Positions 1 to 7,607 of a DNA stretch of 42,343 bases are shown here, in pieces; positions within the stretch are counted from its first letter, which is position 1; each line of letters opens with the position of its first letter. Made by a program: the position numbers and the translations under genes. The notes under the pieces were generated by a model, which was not told the origin of the DNA, made no database searches, and was given only the letters and a program-made list of their open reading frames with translations. Origin of the DNA: Kiritimatiellia bacterium (GTDB lineage: Bacteria > Verrucomicrobiota > Kiritimatiellia > CAIQIC01 > Lenti-01); contig JAFYAC010000018.1 in NCBI GenBank assembly GCA_017540905.1, forward strand, positions 1 through 42,343. The letters run 5' to 3'.

Positions 1-2
1 TG

Positions 3-206
3 CGCAAGGTGGCGCTGGCGGCCCGGTGTCTGGAGAAGGGACACCTGGCGCGGCTCGGCCACGCCAGCGCGATGGCGTTCGCCCTGGCGGTGACGCGGGA
101 TCTCTACGCACATCTTCGTGCAATGCAAGCAAAAGAAGGCGGATCCGCTTCTGAATCGCCTCAAGGAATCCAATCCAAGGAAAAAGAATCCAAGATCAAT
201 TCTTGA
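3..206 (+). CDS. C-terminal part of an unrecognised protein (5' end outside window)
   Basis: The frame is open from the left edge and ends with TGA at 204-206, giving about 67 residues. The visible part is an alanine-rich helical stretch followed by a hydrophilic tail ending in KESKINS. I recognise no family. A GTG at 9 could be a start but the frame is open upstream of it, so a longer gene entering from outside is more likely. Its downstream neighbour is the REP-like repeat cluster, which often sits just after gene ends. Confidence 0.45.
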   Translation, partial: RKVALAARCLEKGHLARLGHASAMAFALAVTRDLYAHLRAMQAKEGGSASESPQGIQSKEKESKINS

Positions 207-219
207 CGGAACTCATACT

Positions 220-693
220 GGTGGGGCGAGCCGTCCCCGGCGAGCCGGAGTGGAAGGGTTGGCGGCAGATGAGAGGGAGGGATGTGGTTCGGGCTTGGAA
301 AGCGGGCGTTGCGGGAGGACGGGTGTGGTGTGTGGTCCGGCAAGGGCGGTTTGGTGGGGGCAAAGACGGCTCGGCGGGGACGCCTCGCCCCACCACGCTT
401 CGCGCTTCCAGTTGCCGGGAAAGGGGCCATGGTGGGGTGGGCCTTGTCGGTGGGGCGAGCCGTCCCCGGCGAGCCGGAGCGGAGGGGATGCGGCTGGAGG
501 AACGGCAGGGAATGTCCAAGGGAAAGGCGGCTGGAAGATGGGGCTTGGAAGGTGGAAGGGAACGGCTCGCCGTAGCACTGCAGCTTGGCGGGGACGCACA
601 GCCAAGACGGCTCGCCGGGGACGGCTCGCCCCACCGGACGGCTCGGCGGGGACGTAGCAGCAACACGGCTCGCCGGGGACGGCTCGCCCCACC
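220..693. repeat. Cluster of REP-like palindromic repeats (BIME-like)
   Basis: A roughly 29-bp unit, starting GGTGGGGCGAGCCGTCCCC and continuing GGCGAGCCGG, recurs in both orientations: + at 220-248 and 449-477; - at 363-394, 608-635 and 666-693; partial copies near 560-600 and 637-655. Each unit starts with GGTGGGG and contains the short hairpin GCCG-TCCC-CGGC, as expected of REP elements mobilised by RAYT transposases. The 552 bases from 207 to 758 hold nothing else I can support; open frames across it are produced by the repeats. A RAYT remnant follows directly and another pair of units lies at 41336-41430. Confidence 0.8.
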
Positions 694-758
694 AAGGGGA
701 AGGAGTGAGCCGATTGCGATGAGAGAGGCTTTGGCATGAGCGAAGCGGGTTTCCGGTT

Positions 759-1217
759 CGGAAGAAGTTGCCGCACGGGCCACCGCCGTTTCCTGCGGTG
801 GGGGAGGCCGTCCAGTTCGTGACGCTCAATGCGGCGGAACGGGGCGGGCAGCCGTTCCTTGCTTCCGCCGGGGCGATTCTCGATGCGGCGCGGTTCTACC
901 ATGTACGCGGGAATCCCGTGAGGAAGGGGTTGGCGGGGGATGCGGATGGGTGGAGGCATTACGAACGGGGCGGCTTTTGCGTTGTTCGGGAACGGGGGGC
1001 TGGAATACCCCGCACACGCTACATCCTTTCCGGTTGCGTCGGGAGTTGGCTTCGCTACGGCGGCGGGGGCGGTAGCCATGAACGGGCAATTGTGCGAGAC
1101 GTGCGGGAGAATAGCGCGGGGGACGACGAGAGGACGAAAGGACGAGGCGGAGAGGTGGCGGGCACAACGGCGACACGGGAGCAACGGCGGCTTGGCGGAG
1201 GGCAAGGGGTGCGGTAG
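759..1217 (+). pseudogene. Remnant of a REP-associated tyrosine transposase (RAYT), internally deleted
   Basis: The frame reads RKKLPHGPPPF, then FVTLNAAERGGQPFL and AILDAARFYHVRG, which matches the N-terminal part of RAYT (TnpA_REP, Y1 HUH) transposases. It then jumps directly to NPVRKGLAGDADGWRHY, the typical RAYT C-terminus. The whole centre is missing, including the MPxHxH metal-binding motif and the catalytic Tyr helix. No ATG precedes it in frame. Recognisable homology ends near 990; the frame runs on to 1217 with unrelated residues. This is a dead gene, probably the former mobiliser of the adjacent REP units. Family assignment rests on remembered motifs. Confidence 0.6.
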
Positions 1218-1220
1218 GAT
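1192..1220 (+). promoter_or_regulatory. Class B promoter: TTGGCG - 17 bp - TAGGAT
   Basis: A -35-like TTGGCG (1192-1197) and a -10-like TAGGAT (1215-1220) are separated by 17 bp. The same arrangement, including the upstream GCAACGGCGGC, recurs at 6176, 23809 and 27941, each time 30-80 bp before a gene start. The start codon at 1251 follows 30 bp later. Confidence 0.6.
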
Positions 1221-1250
1221 GAAGGGGATGATGCAAGAGGAGAGAAAGAG

Positions 1251-1706
1251 ATGAAGAAAGATACATTTTCCGGGGGCGAGACATGTTCCGGTCGTGGGGC
1301 AGGACCGTGCGGGACATGCATGGGGGAGGATGAGGAAAGGCAGGAGTCCAATCCGCCGGAGGCATTCCGGGAGGAGGTGGCGGGAACGGAGGAGACCGTG
1401 CCGGAAGGGAGGGAGCGGGAGGAGACGGAGAAAAAGGAAGAAAAAGGGAATGGCGGTGCATGGAAATGGGTGGTGGCGCTGTTGCTGGCGGCGGGGCTTG
1501 TCGCCGGCAGGATGTGGTGGAAAGTCCGGTCGGGGGCGTGGGCGGGCGGGGAGAACGGGTCCCGGCAGAAAGCGATTGGCCTGGATGGCCTGAGCCTCGA
1601 AGACGTGCGGTGGGCGGTCGAGGAAGAGGAGGAGTGGCGGGCAGCGGTCCGGAAACAGTGCCAGCAGACGGATGAGGGAGGGGAAGAGGACTCCGGGGAG
1701 CCTTGA
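1251..1706 (+). CDS. Small single-pass membrane protein of unknown function
   Basis: The predicted product has 151 residues. The N-terminal 70 are acidic with four cysteines (CSGRGAGPCGTC region). A single hydrophobic helix spans about residues 70-90 (WKWVVALLLAAGLVAG), followed by a charged C-terminal tail with a Glu-rich run. I recognise no domain. The start is supported by a purine-rich ribosome site (GAGGAGAGAAAGAG) and by the class B promoter 30 bp upstream. It precedes the DUF4384/ESCRT-III-like/VPS4-like cassette and could be a membrane anchor for it, but that is inference from position only. Composition is less typical of coding sequence than in the neighbours, so a non-coding explanation is possible. 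Confidence 0.45.
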   Translation: MKKDTFSGGETCSGRGAGPCGTCMGEDEERQESNPPEAFREEVAGTEETVPEGREREETEKKEEKGNGGAWKWVVALLLAAGLVAGRMWWKVRSGAWAGGENGSRQKAIGLDGLSLEDVRWAVEEEEEWRAAVRKQCQQTDEGGEEDSGEP

Positions 1707-1782
1707 CGGCCAGGCCGGCGACGTGCCTTTGCCATGTACGGCCGCCGGATTCACGTTCGGGGCCGTCCCCCCGAAAAAGTCG

Positions 1783-1810
1783 CAAGGGGAGGGGATCGGG
1801 AAACGTATGG
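1783..1810 (+). promoter_or_regulatory. Class A element (weaker copy): TCGCAAGGG - 15 bp - CGTATG
   Basis: An A-tract (GAAAAAG) followed by TCGCAAGGG, 15 bp and CGTATG repeats the pattern seen at 5466, 8949, 21900 and 29866. It is about 200 bp before the start at 2011, farther than the other copies, so its role is uncertain. Confidence 0.4.
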
Positions 1811-1914
1811 AGGACATGGAAGCGGACAAGGAAACGATGTTGCCGGAGGCGGGGGCTTGCGTCCGGTGGATGCAAGGGGGATGGACGCGGCATGTCCGGG
1901 GGGCGGGTTTCGGG

Positions 1915-1943
1915 TTGCGGGTTGGCGGGAGAGGGGGTAGAAA
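1915..1943 (+). promoter_or_regulatory. Possible promoter: TTGCGG - 17 bp - TAGAAA
   Basis: A TTGCGG hexamer at 1915-1920 and TAGAAA at 1938-1943 are 17 bp apart, and the start codon at 2011 lies 67 bp downstream. It is a single instance and not part of a repeated class, so confidence is low. The 304-base gap 1707-2010 otherwise holds only the class A copy at 1783. Confidence 0.3.
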
Positions 1944-2010
1944 AGGGAAAAAATGGGTCGCGGCCGGGAATGGACGAGGCTTGGAGAACGAAAGGAAGGA
2001 GCAGGGCAAC

Positions 2011-2559
2011 ATGGATGGAGCGGGAACGGCGTTCGGCGGGAAAGCCGGGCGCGTGGAAGTGGAATTGAAGGTCGGGGAAGGGGCGAGGGAGCGGCGGGTG
2101 AAGCCGGCGCGGCGCCACGAGTCCGGGGTGGAACGCCCTCCCGGGACGGTGGCCGTGGGGGAGCGCCTGTCGCTGCGGGTGAAGTCGCCGATCGACGGGT
2201 GGCTGAAGCTGTACTATTTCGGGATGCGGGACGGCCGGGCGGTGGCGCTTTGGCCGCGCGGCGGGGAGGAGGGACGCCTGGAAGCGGGGAAGGAGTACGG
2301 GATTCCCGGGGAGTTGCATCCGCAACCGCTGGTCGAGACCGGTCCGACGACCGCGGAGACGGGACGGAAGGAGCGGTTGCTGGCCGTGGTCACGGCGCGG
2401 CGGGTTGATTTGCCGGCGGCGGCGGTGGATTCGGCGGGCGCGGCGTTCGCGGCGCGCGGCGGGTTCGCGGCGGCCGACGAGGCGGTGGGTTCCCTGCTGG
2501 ACCTGCCGGAAGACGAATGGGATTACGGATTGTTCGAAATGGAGGTCGTACATGGCTAG
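2011..2559 (+). CDS. DUF4384-like protein
   Basis: The predicted product has 182 residues. Its centre reads as a DUF4384 domain: RLSLRVKSPIDGWLKLYYF, then ALWPRG, a LEAGKEYGIPG segment and a closing RLLAVVTARRVDL, the usual pattern of beta strands ending in a strand that reports on a threshold. In other bacteria DUF4384 occurs with caspase-like and kinase signalling proteins. The start at 2011 is chosen because a GGAAGGAGC ribosome site precedes it and the domain lies wholly downstream; an in-frame ATG at 1807 would add unrelated sequence. The last codons overlap the next gene (ATGGCTAG), so the two are translationally coupled. No signal peptide is seen. Confidence 0.65.
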   Translation: MDGAGTAFGGKAGRVEVELKVGEGARERRVKPARRHESGVERPPGTVAVGERLSLRVKSPIDGWLKLYYFGMRDGRAVALWPRGGEEGRLEAGKEYGIPGELHPQPLVETGPTTAETGRKERLLAVVTARRVDLPAAAVDSAGAAFAARGGFAAADEAVGSLLDLPEDEWDYGLFEMEVVHG

Positions 2560-3160
2560 TTTCTGGAAAGCGTTGGGAAAGATGTTCAAGCCGGCGCCGG
2601 ACCCGGCGCAGGCGGCGCTGGAGCGGCGCATCAAGATGAACCGGCTGCAGAGCCGGTTTTCGCTGGAGGTCAAGAAGCAGGACAAGTTCCTGCGGGAGTA
2701 CCTGGGGCAGGCGGTGGAGGCGAAGCGCACGGGGGACGGGGCCACGCTGAAGGCCATCAAGAGCGTGATCGCGCGGACGCTGGCGATGCGCCGGCGGGCG
2801 CAACGGATGCTCAACGCGACCCGGCTGCTGGCGACGACGGCGGACCAGATGGAGAGCTACAAGGAGTTCTGCGGCGTGATGGCCGAAGTGAGCGAGGCCC
2901 TGGGACAGGGACTGACGGCGGGCGAAGTGGCGAAGACCCAGGCGGACCTGGCCCGGGGCTTGCAGCAGGCGCAGAGCGTCGGGGAGATGATGGACCAAAT
3001 GCTGGGGGCGCTGGACGCGACCATCGGGGAGATGGCGGACCGCGAGGAGGAGAGCGGCGGAATCAAGGAGTCGGCGCTGGACGAGATGATCGCGAAGCTG
3101 GCCGGGGAGAAGGATTCGGCGGCGGAAAGCCGGATCGAAGAGCTGCTGGCGAAGATCTGA
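2552..3160 (+). CDS. ESCRT-III-like (CHMP/Snf7-type) helical protein
   Basis: The 202-residue product is all helix and resembles a eukaryotic CHMP protein in length and layout. It begins with a short amphipathic helix (MASFWKALGKMF), like the N-terminal membrane anchor of Snf7. A long basic helical hairpin follows (about 22-100), including KRTGDGATLKAIKSVIARTL, which parallels the CHMP2 segment around KQGQMDAVRIMAKDLVR. Next is a Met/Gln-rich helix and an acidic stretch (about 125-180). The product ends with SRIEELLAKI, similar to a C-terminal MIM1 helix. The gene overlaps the DUF4384 gene by 8 bp and lies 10 bp before a VPS4-like ATPase, the expected partner. PspA/Vipp1 are the known bacterial ESCRT-III proteins but lack such a partner. 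The assignment is by eye and needs a profile or structure search. Confidence 0.65.
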   Translation: MASFWKALGKMFKPAPDPAQAALERRIKMNRLQSRFSLEVKKQDKFLREYLGQAVEAKRTGDGATLKAIKSVIARTLAMRRRAQRMLNATRLLATTADQMESYKEFCGVMAEVSEALGQGLTAGEVAKTQADLARGLQQAQSVGEMMDQMLGALDATIGEMADREEESGGIKESALDEMIAKLAGEKDSAAESRIEELLAKI

Positions 3161-3170
3161 GGGCCGGACG

Positions 3171-4451
3171 ATGCTGCACGGGCTGATCGAGCGGGAAGAG
3201 GGGCTGAAGGCGGCGGCGCTGCGGGCGGCGGACGCGGGCGACTGGCAGGGGGTGGCGTCGATGGCGAAGGAGCTGCAGGCGGTGTACCGGGCCATCCTGG
3301 CGTCGGGTGCGGTGCCGGCGCCGGAATCGGCCCGCTGGGAGGGGTTGCTGGAGCGCTGGACGCGACTGGAGGCGGAGGCGGTGCGCAAAGCGGCGCTGGG
3401 CCCGGCACGGGCGGCGGCCGCGGCGAAGGCGTCCGCGCCGGAAGCGGTGCTGCGGCTGTCCATCGAGACGGCCCCCCCCGCCCCCGCCCCCGCCCCCGTT
3501 CCCGTATCCGGTCCGGCGCCCGCGCAGGCCTGTTCCCCGGTCCCGGCGGCGAAATCGGCGACGGGCGTGACGCTGGCGGACGTGAAGGGACTGGAAGCCG
3601 CGAAGCAGGCGGTGATGGACGCGCTGGTGAATCCGGTGCGGCATCCGGACATCTACCGGACGCTGAAGATCAAGAACGGGAAAGGGCTGCTGCTGTACGG
3701 GCCGCCGGGGACGGGCAAGACGATGTTCGCGCGGGCGGTGGCGGGGGAGCTGGGGTTGCCGTTCATCTACAAGAAGATGAGCGAGCTGAAGGACAAGTAC
3801 GTGGGGGAGAGCGAGAAGAACGTGTCGCGGCTGTTCGAGGAGGCCCAGTCGCACAAGCGGTGCGTGGTGTTCCTGGACGAATGCGAGAGCATCCTGCGGA
3901 AGCGCGGAAACCAGAAAATCAACGTGGTGGAACAGTTCCTGGCGGAACTGGACGGGTTCGGGACGAGGCGGGACGTGCAGCTGTTCCTGATCCTGGCGAC
4001 GAACCGGCCGTGGCTGATCGACAGCGCGGTGACCCGCAGCGGGCGCATCGGCCTGGCGGTGCACGTGGGGTTGCCGGACGCGGAGACCCGGCGGGCGATC
4101 GTGTCGGCGGCGCTGGAAGGGGTTCCTTTGGCGCCGGACGTGGACGTGGAATCCATCGTGGCGCGGACCGAGGGGTACAGCGGGGCGGAACTGCACCACG
4201 GGGACGGCGGGGGGGTGTGCGACGAGGCGGCGATGGAAGCGAGCCGGCGCTGGGTGAAGCGGCGGGAGCCGCTGCGTCCCGGCGACCCGGAATGGAACCG
4301 CGTGGAGGAAGTGACGGCGGCGGACTTCGAGACGGCGCTGGAAAAGGTGGTGCCGGTTTCGAGGAAGGACCCGGAAATCGTGCGGAAGAACCGGGAATTC
4401 TCGCTGTCGAACGCGGCGGCGGGAGAGGACGGGGACCCCGAGGCAGACTGA
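3171..4451 (+). CDS. VPS4-like AAA ATPase with MIT-like N-terminus (module 1)
   Basis: The product has 426 residues. Residues 1-80 form a three-helix segment (GLKAAALRAADAGDWQGVA, then ARWEGLLERWTRLEAEA) resembling the MIT domain by which VPS4 binds ESCRT-III tails. A Pro/Ala linker follows (about 100-130). The AAA module has a Walker A GPPGTGKT (177-184), a pore-region KYVGESEKN, a Walker B with Asp236-Glu237, a sensor-1 Asn278 and an RSGRI arginine-finger region. The entry VTLADVKGLEAAKQAV is typical of the VPS4/katanin/spastin clade. A Gly-rich insertion (HHGDGGG) in the GYSGAEL helix is unusual. The expected role is to remodel or disassemble the polymer of the protein encoded at 2552. A small spacing (10 bp) suggests one transcript. 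Confidence 0.75.
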   Translation: MLHGLIEREEGLKAAALRAADAGDWQGVASMAKELQAVYRAILASGAVPAPESARWEGLLERWTRLEAEAVRKAALGPARAAAAAKASAPEAVLRLSIETAPPAPAPAPVPVSGPAPAQACSPVPAAKSATGVTLADVKGLEAAKQAVMDALVNPVRHPDIYRTLKIKNGKGLLLYGPPGTGKTMFARAVAGELGLPFIYKKMSELKDKYVGESEKNVSRLFEEAQSHKRCVVFLDECESILRKRGNQKINVVEQFLAELDGFGTRRDVQLFLILATNRPWLIDSAVTRSGRIGLAVHVGLPDAETRRAIVSAALEGVPLAPDVDVESIVARTEGYSGAELHHGDGGGVCDEAAMEASRRWVKRREPLRPGDPEWNRVEEVTAADFETALEKVVPVSRKDPEIVRKNREFSLSNAAAGEDGDPEAD

Positions 4452-4469
4452 ACAGGGAAGGAGAGAGCG

Positions 4470-5432
4470 ATGGTCTGGAACGAGACGATGGTGAAAGAGT
4501 GGGTGGATTCCTGGACAGCCGGTTTCCCTGAATGGGTGGGATGGGTGGTGTGGGCGTTGCTGGGAATCGCCGCTCTGGCGGTGTTGCTGCTGCCGTACTG
4601 GCTGGCGAAATGCGGAGCGCGGCTGGACCGGGCGATGTGCAAGGAGGGGAAGGTGACGACCGGCCTCGGCGGCCTGACGGCGTGGGTGGCGCTGGGCGCG
4701 GCGGTGTGGCGGGGAATCGCGCCGGCCTACGCACTGTGGGACCGGCACGCGGAATTGCACGGTGCGTGGCACGACACGAAGCACTGGGTCATCGGGATGG
4801 ACCTGCGGGCGACGGTGCAATACGCGTTCCCGTGGGGCGTGCGGACCATTCCGGAGGAGGTGGGGGTGATCCTGGACGGGCTCCGGATCTGGTGGTACGT
4901 GCCGCTGGCGGGGATGGCGCTGGTGTGGCTGATGCGGTCGTGGAAGTTCCGGAGTCCGGTGCATGCGCTGGCGGACGCGGCCGGACAGACGGGGATCGCC
5001 CTGGCCATCTACTGGGGCTACGGCCTGCTGCTGGGCGGCTACCTGCTGCAATGCGCGGCGAGGGTGGGGGCGGCCATCGCCGTGCTGGTGGGAGGGGCGT
5101 TCCTGTTCCTGTTCATGCTCCAGACGTGGTGGAACGAAGCGTCCGGGAAGAACCGCCTGGCGGAAGAGGGACGGATTCCTCCACCGCCGGTTTTCCCCGG
5201 ATTGGGCGGCGACCCGGACGGCGGGGAGGCGTCCACGCGCCCTGCGGGATACGGGGTGGAAAACACCGACATGTTCAACGAGGGTTTGATGCACAGGAAC
5301 CAATGGGGACCGGACGAGCACTGGCGGCTGGTCGAGAAATCGATTTACGGCGATGTGTACGAAAACGAGAAGGGGGAGCGCAAGACGGTGGAGAAGACGG
5401 ATGCGTTCGGGCATCCGACGGAACTGCGGTAG
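4470..5432 (+). CDS. Polytopic membrane protein of unknown function
   Basis: The product has 320 residues with about five or six hydrophobic helices: about 22-47, 65-85, a pair around 137-155, and 170-215. The soluble C-terminus (about 225-320) is charged and ends in GHPTELR. After the first helix comes LDRAMCKEGK, and the broken gene at 21343 has LERAACKEG at the same place, so the two are paralogues. It starts 18 bp after the AAA gene with a GGGAAGGAG ribosome site, which puts it in the same operon; it could be the membrane platform for the ESCRT-like cassette. I recognise no family. Confidence 0.65.
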   Translation: MVWNETMVKEWVDSWTAGFPEWVGWVVWALLGIAALAVLLLPYWLAKCGARLDRAMCKEGKVTTGLGGLTAWVALGAAVWRGIAPAYALWDRHAELHGAWHDTKHWVIGMDLRATVQYAFPWGVRTIPEEVGVILDGLRIWWYVPLAGMALVWLMRSWKFRSPVHALADAAGQTGIALAIYWGYGLLLGGYLLQCAARVGAAIAVLVGGAFLFLFMLQTWWNEASGKNRLAEEGRIPPPPVFPGLGGDPDGGEASTRPAGYGVENTDMFNEGLMHRNQWGPDEHWRLVEKSIYGDVYENEKGERKTVEKTDAFGHPTELR

Positions 5433-5465
5433 GCAGGGCCGGGGAGCGGAGAAAGCGGAAAAAAA

Positions 5466-5496
5466 CTGCAAGGGCGGTGGAACGGGGAACGTATAG
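5466..5496 (+). promoter_or_regulatory. Class A element: CTGCAAGGG - 15 bp - CGTATAG
   Basis: An A7 tract is followed directly by CTGCAAGGG and, 15 bp after the GGG, CGTATAG. The yccF start lies about 80 bp downstream. The same layout occurs at 8949, 21900 and 29866. TTGCAA to TATA is 20 bp, too long for an ordinary sigma-70 spacer, so an alternative sigma factor is plausible. Confidence 0.55.
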
Positions 5497-5577
5497 GGGG
5501 CAACGGCAGGAGACGGACGCCGAAGCGGAGCCGATCCTGGCACGACAACAAGGGAAACAAAAACAAAGGAAGACAAA

Positions 5578-6030
5578 ATGAAGACAATCGGCAACATCAT
5601 CTGGTTCATCCTCGGCGGGTTCATCGGCGGGACGCTGTGGCTGCTGGCGGGCGCCATCCTGTGCGCGACGGTGGTCGGGATCCCGTTCGGGATGGCCTGT
5701 TTCCGGATTGCGTCGTTCGCGTACGCGCCGTTCGGGAAGGAACTGGTGGACGCGCGGGACATGGGCGAGGAGCGCATCGCCGGGACGGGGCTGATGAATG
5801 TCCTGTGGGTGGTGCTTGCGGGGCTTTGGCTGGCGATCTCGAACGTGCTTGCGGGGATAGCGTGCTTCTGCTCGATAATCGGAATCCCGTTCGGGATTGC
5901 GTGCTTCAAGCTGGCGTCGGCCTCTTTCGCGCCGCTGGGCAAGCGGATCGTGTCGTCGGACATGGCGTTTGCGGTCCGCCAGCGGAAGGCGAACGCTGAA
6001 CTGGACCAGCGGCTGGGTTCCGAGGCGTGA
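5578..6030 (+). CDS. yccF: YccF family inner-membrane protein
   Basis: The 150-residue product carries two tandem copies of the YccF (DUF307) pattern. The first is NIIWFILGGFIGGTLWLLAG with a VVGIPFGMACFRIASFAYAPFG segment; the second is NVLWVVLAGLWLAI with IIGIPFGIACFKLASASFAPLG. These match the usual YccF domain pair and its usual length of about 150. Function in the family is unknown. The start is an ATG preceded by AAAGGAAG. It has its own class A element and stands between the two ESCRT-like modules, but is probably transcribed alone. Confidence 0.85.
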   Translation: MKTIGNIIWFILGGFIGGTLWLLAGAILCATVVGIPFGMACFRIASFAYAPFGKELVDARDMGEERIAGTGLMNVLWVVLAGLWLAISNVLAGIACFCSIIGIPFGIACFKLASASFAPLGKRIVSSDMAFAVRQRKANAELDQRLGSEA

Positions 6031-6049
6031 GCCTGGGACGTGGCACACA

Positions 6050-6094
6050 GACGCGGCGCCGGCCGGTGCGGGAACCCGCCCCGGCCGCCGCGTC
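6050..6094 (+). terminator. GC-rich stem-loop after yccF
   Basis: GACGCGGCG (6050-6058) is perfectly complementary to CGCCGCGTC (6086-6094), with further pairing inside (GCGGG-AA-CCCGC). It follows the yccF stop by 20 bp. No T-run follows, so it may be a pause or mRNA-stabilising hairpin rather than an intrinsic terminator. Confidence 0.35.
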
Positions 6095-6175
6095 CCGCCG
6101 GGCGAGGGGGAAAAGGGCGGCCCCTGTCGCGGGGGAGGGGGGGGGAAGGCACCGGTTGCGGGGCTGAATGGCGGC

Positions 6176-6204
6176 TTGGCGGCAGGGCGCGGGCATGGTA
6201 GGGT
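6176..6204 (+). promoter_or_regulatory. Class B promoter: TTGGCG - 17 bp - TAGGGT
   Basis: TTGGCG at 6176-6181 and TAGGGT at 6199-6204 are separated by 17 bp, with the upstream AATGGCGGC shared by other class B copies. The first gene of the second ESCRT-like module starts 79 bp downstream. Confidence 0.65.
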
Positions 6205-6282
6205 GAATAATCACGCAAGGGGCCGGCAACCTGCGGCGTATAGGAATTTGGAAACCAAGACAACCAGGAAACGAGGAGAAGG

Positions 6283-6924
6283 ATGAACTTTTTCAAGAAA
6301 TTGTTCAGCGACGTGCAGGACGTGGCGGCGACGGCGCGGGATCCGGAAGCGGGGACGGCGGCGATCGAGAAGAAGATGCGGGAATTCAAGATGCTGGCCA
6401 ATTCGCTGGACTTCCAGTGGAAGCGGCTGAACGCGGAATGGAAGAAGGCGTCGTCGATCGAGGAGAACCTGAAGCGGACGCCGATGATGCGCGCGCAGTC
6501 GTTGCGGCGTGCGAAGGCGCTGGCGCGCCGGATGGGGCTGATCGGGAAGATCTCGGGGGTGGTGGGGACGTTCTCGGACGTCCTGCAGCAGTCGCTGGAG
6601 CTGAAGAAGCACATGATCCAGATGAAGAAGGCGGCGGGGAACCTGGAAGAACTGGCGACGCTGGGGGGCGAGATGGACAAACTGATGGCGCAGAACGAGG
6701 CGGCGTTGAGCGGGCTGGGGGAACTGCAGAACAAGCTTGAATACTACCAGAGCCGGATGGAGATCCCTGGGGATCCCCTGGAGTCGCAGGAGAAGACGCG
6801 CCTCGACGAGCTGTACGAGAAACTCGAGACGTGCATGGGGGAGGGGAAGACGGACGAGGTGGAACGGATCCAGAAGGAAATCGACGCGGCGGTGAACGCG
6901 GCGGCGGGCTTGCAGCCGGCGTAA
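6283..6924 (+). CDS. ESCRT-III-like helical protein (module 2, first copy)
   Basis: The 213-residue product is predicted all helical. It opens with an amphipathic helix MNFFKKLFSDV, similar to the membrane-inserting N-terminus of Snf7. A long helical hairpin (about 27-85) is rich in Lys/Arg (KKMREFKMLANSL, RRAKALARRMG). A Met/Gln-rich helix follows (about 105-125, LKKHMIQMKKAAGNLEELA) and then an acidic C-terminal helix pair (about 165-210). The order and length fit an ESCRT-III subunit. It is followed by a second such protein and a VPS4-like ATPase with gaps of 15 and 35 bp, repeating module 1. Single-gene assignment is weaker than for the 2552 protein; a phage-shock (PspA-like) or general coiled-coil protein is the main alternative. 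Confidence 0.55.
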   Translation: MNFFKKLFSDVQDVAATARDPEAGTAAIEKKMREFKMLANSLDFQWKRLNAEWKKASSIEENLKRTPMMRAQSLRRAKALARRMGLIGKISGVVGTFSDVLQQSLELKKHMIQMKKAAGNLEELATLGGEMDKLMAQNEAALSGLGELQNKLEYYQSRMEIPGDPLESQEKTRLDELYEKLETCMGEGKTDEVERIQKEIDAAVNAAAGLQPA

Positions 6925-6939
6925 GGAAAGGAGACGGAC

Positions 6940-7572
6940 ATGGGCATCATCGACAAAGTGAAGAAGGCGCTGTTCACGGAGGCGGAGACGGAGAAGCCGG
7001 CGGAGGTGCCGACGCTGGAGAGCATCCGCACGCGGCTGTTCGAGGCGAACCGGAACCTGGAGATGCGGAACCGGGAGGCGGCGGCGGCGGAAGCGCGCGC
7101 GCAGGCGGCGCTGCAGAAGACGTTCCAGGCGGGGATGTCGACGCTGGAGCGGCAGAAGCTGATCGCGGAAAGCCAGAAGGCGAAGAAGGAGGCGGCGTTC
7201 CACCTGCGGTGCGCGGGCCAGTTCATCGCGCTGACGGAGACGCTGGAGAACGCGGAAACGCTGCTGGAGCTTTCGGACACGATCAAGAGGAGCGGCCTGA
7301 TGGAAGAAGGGGCGCTGAACTTGCAGGAACTGATGAAGGAGCTGGAGAACGCGGATGCATTCCTGGAACCGTTGATGGGGACCTGCCAGGAGATCCGCAG
7401 CAGCATCGAGGCGTCGATGGGGCAGTTCGACGGCTTGGTTTCGCAGGGGGTGTCGGAGGAGACGAAGGAGCTGGAAGCGCTGTATCGGCAGTTCGAGATG
7501 GAGACGGATCCGGAGAAGAAGGAAGCGATCCGCCAAAAAATCGAGACGAAGATGAGCTTGCAGGCGGTGTAG
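6940..7572 (+). CDS. ESCRT-III-like helical protein (module 2, second copy)
   Basis: The 210-residue product starts with an amphipathic helix (MGIIDKVKKALF). Long helices follow: about 25-70 (TRLFEANRNLEMRNREAAAA), 70-110 with basic residues (ERQKLIAESQKAKKEAAF) and a Leu/Thr-rich helix around 95-120. An acidic C-terminal region ends in a helix around EKKEAIRQKIETKM. It has the dimensions of a Snf7/CHMP subunit and may co-polymerise with the product of 6283, as different CHMPs do in eukaryotes. It sits 15 bp after that gene with an AAGGAAAGGAG ribosome site. Assignment is from length, pattern and context. Confidence 0.55.
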   Translation: MGIIDKVKKALFTEAETEKPAEVPTLESIRTRLFEANRNLEMRNREAAAAEARAQAALQKTFQAGMSTLERQKLIAESQKAKKEAAFHLRCAGQFIALTETLENAETLLELSDTIKRSGLMEEGALNLQELMKELENADAFLEPLMGTCQEIRSSIEASMGQFDGLVSQGVSEETKELEALYRQFEMETDPEKKEAIRQKIETKMSLQAV

Positions 7573-7607
7573 GGCCGGAACCAGGGCGAGGAGCGGAGGA
7601 TACGGAG

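Noticed and set aside
220-693. The repeat cluster as a CRISPR array
   Set aside because: Units occur in both orientations with irregular spacing and no cas genes are present.
207-760. Several overlapping open frames between the first gene and the RAYT remnant
   Set aside because: Each reads the REP-like repeat in a different frame (for example VGRAVPGEP or GGASRPRRA), so they are by-products of the repeat.
1672-2010. A longer start for the DUF4384 gene
   Set aside because: The extra residues have no domain, and the ribosome site and domain limits support 2011.
3063-6734. A 1223-codon open frame on the minus strand
   Set aside because: It lies opposite well-supported genes and encodes Arg/Pro/Ser-rich low-complexity sequence. 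High GC removes stop codons on the opposite strand.
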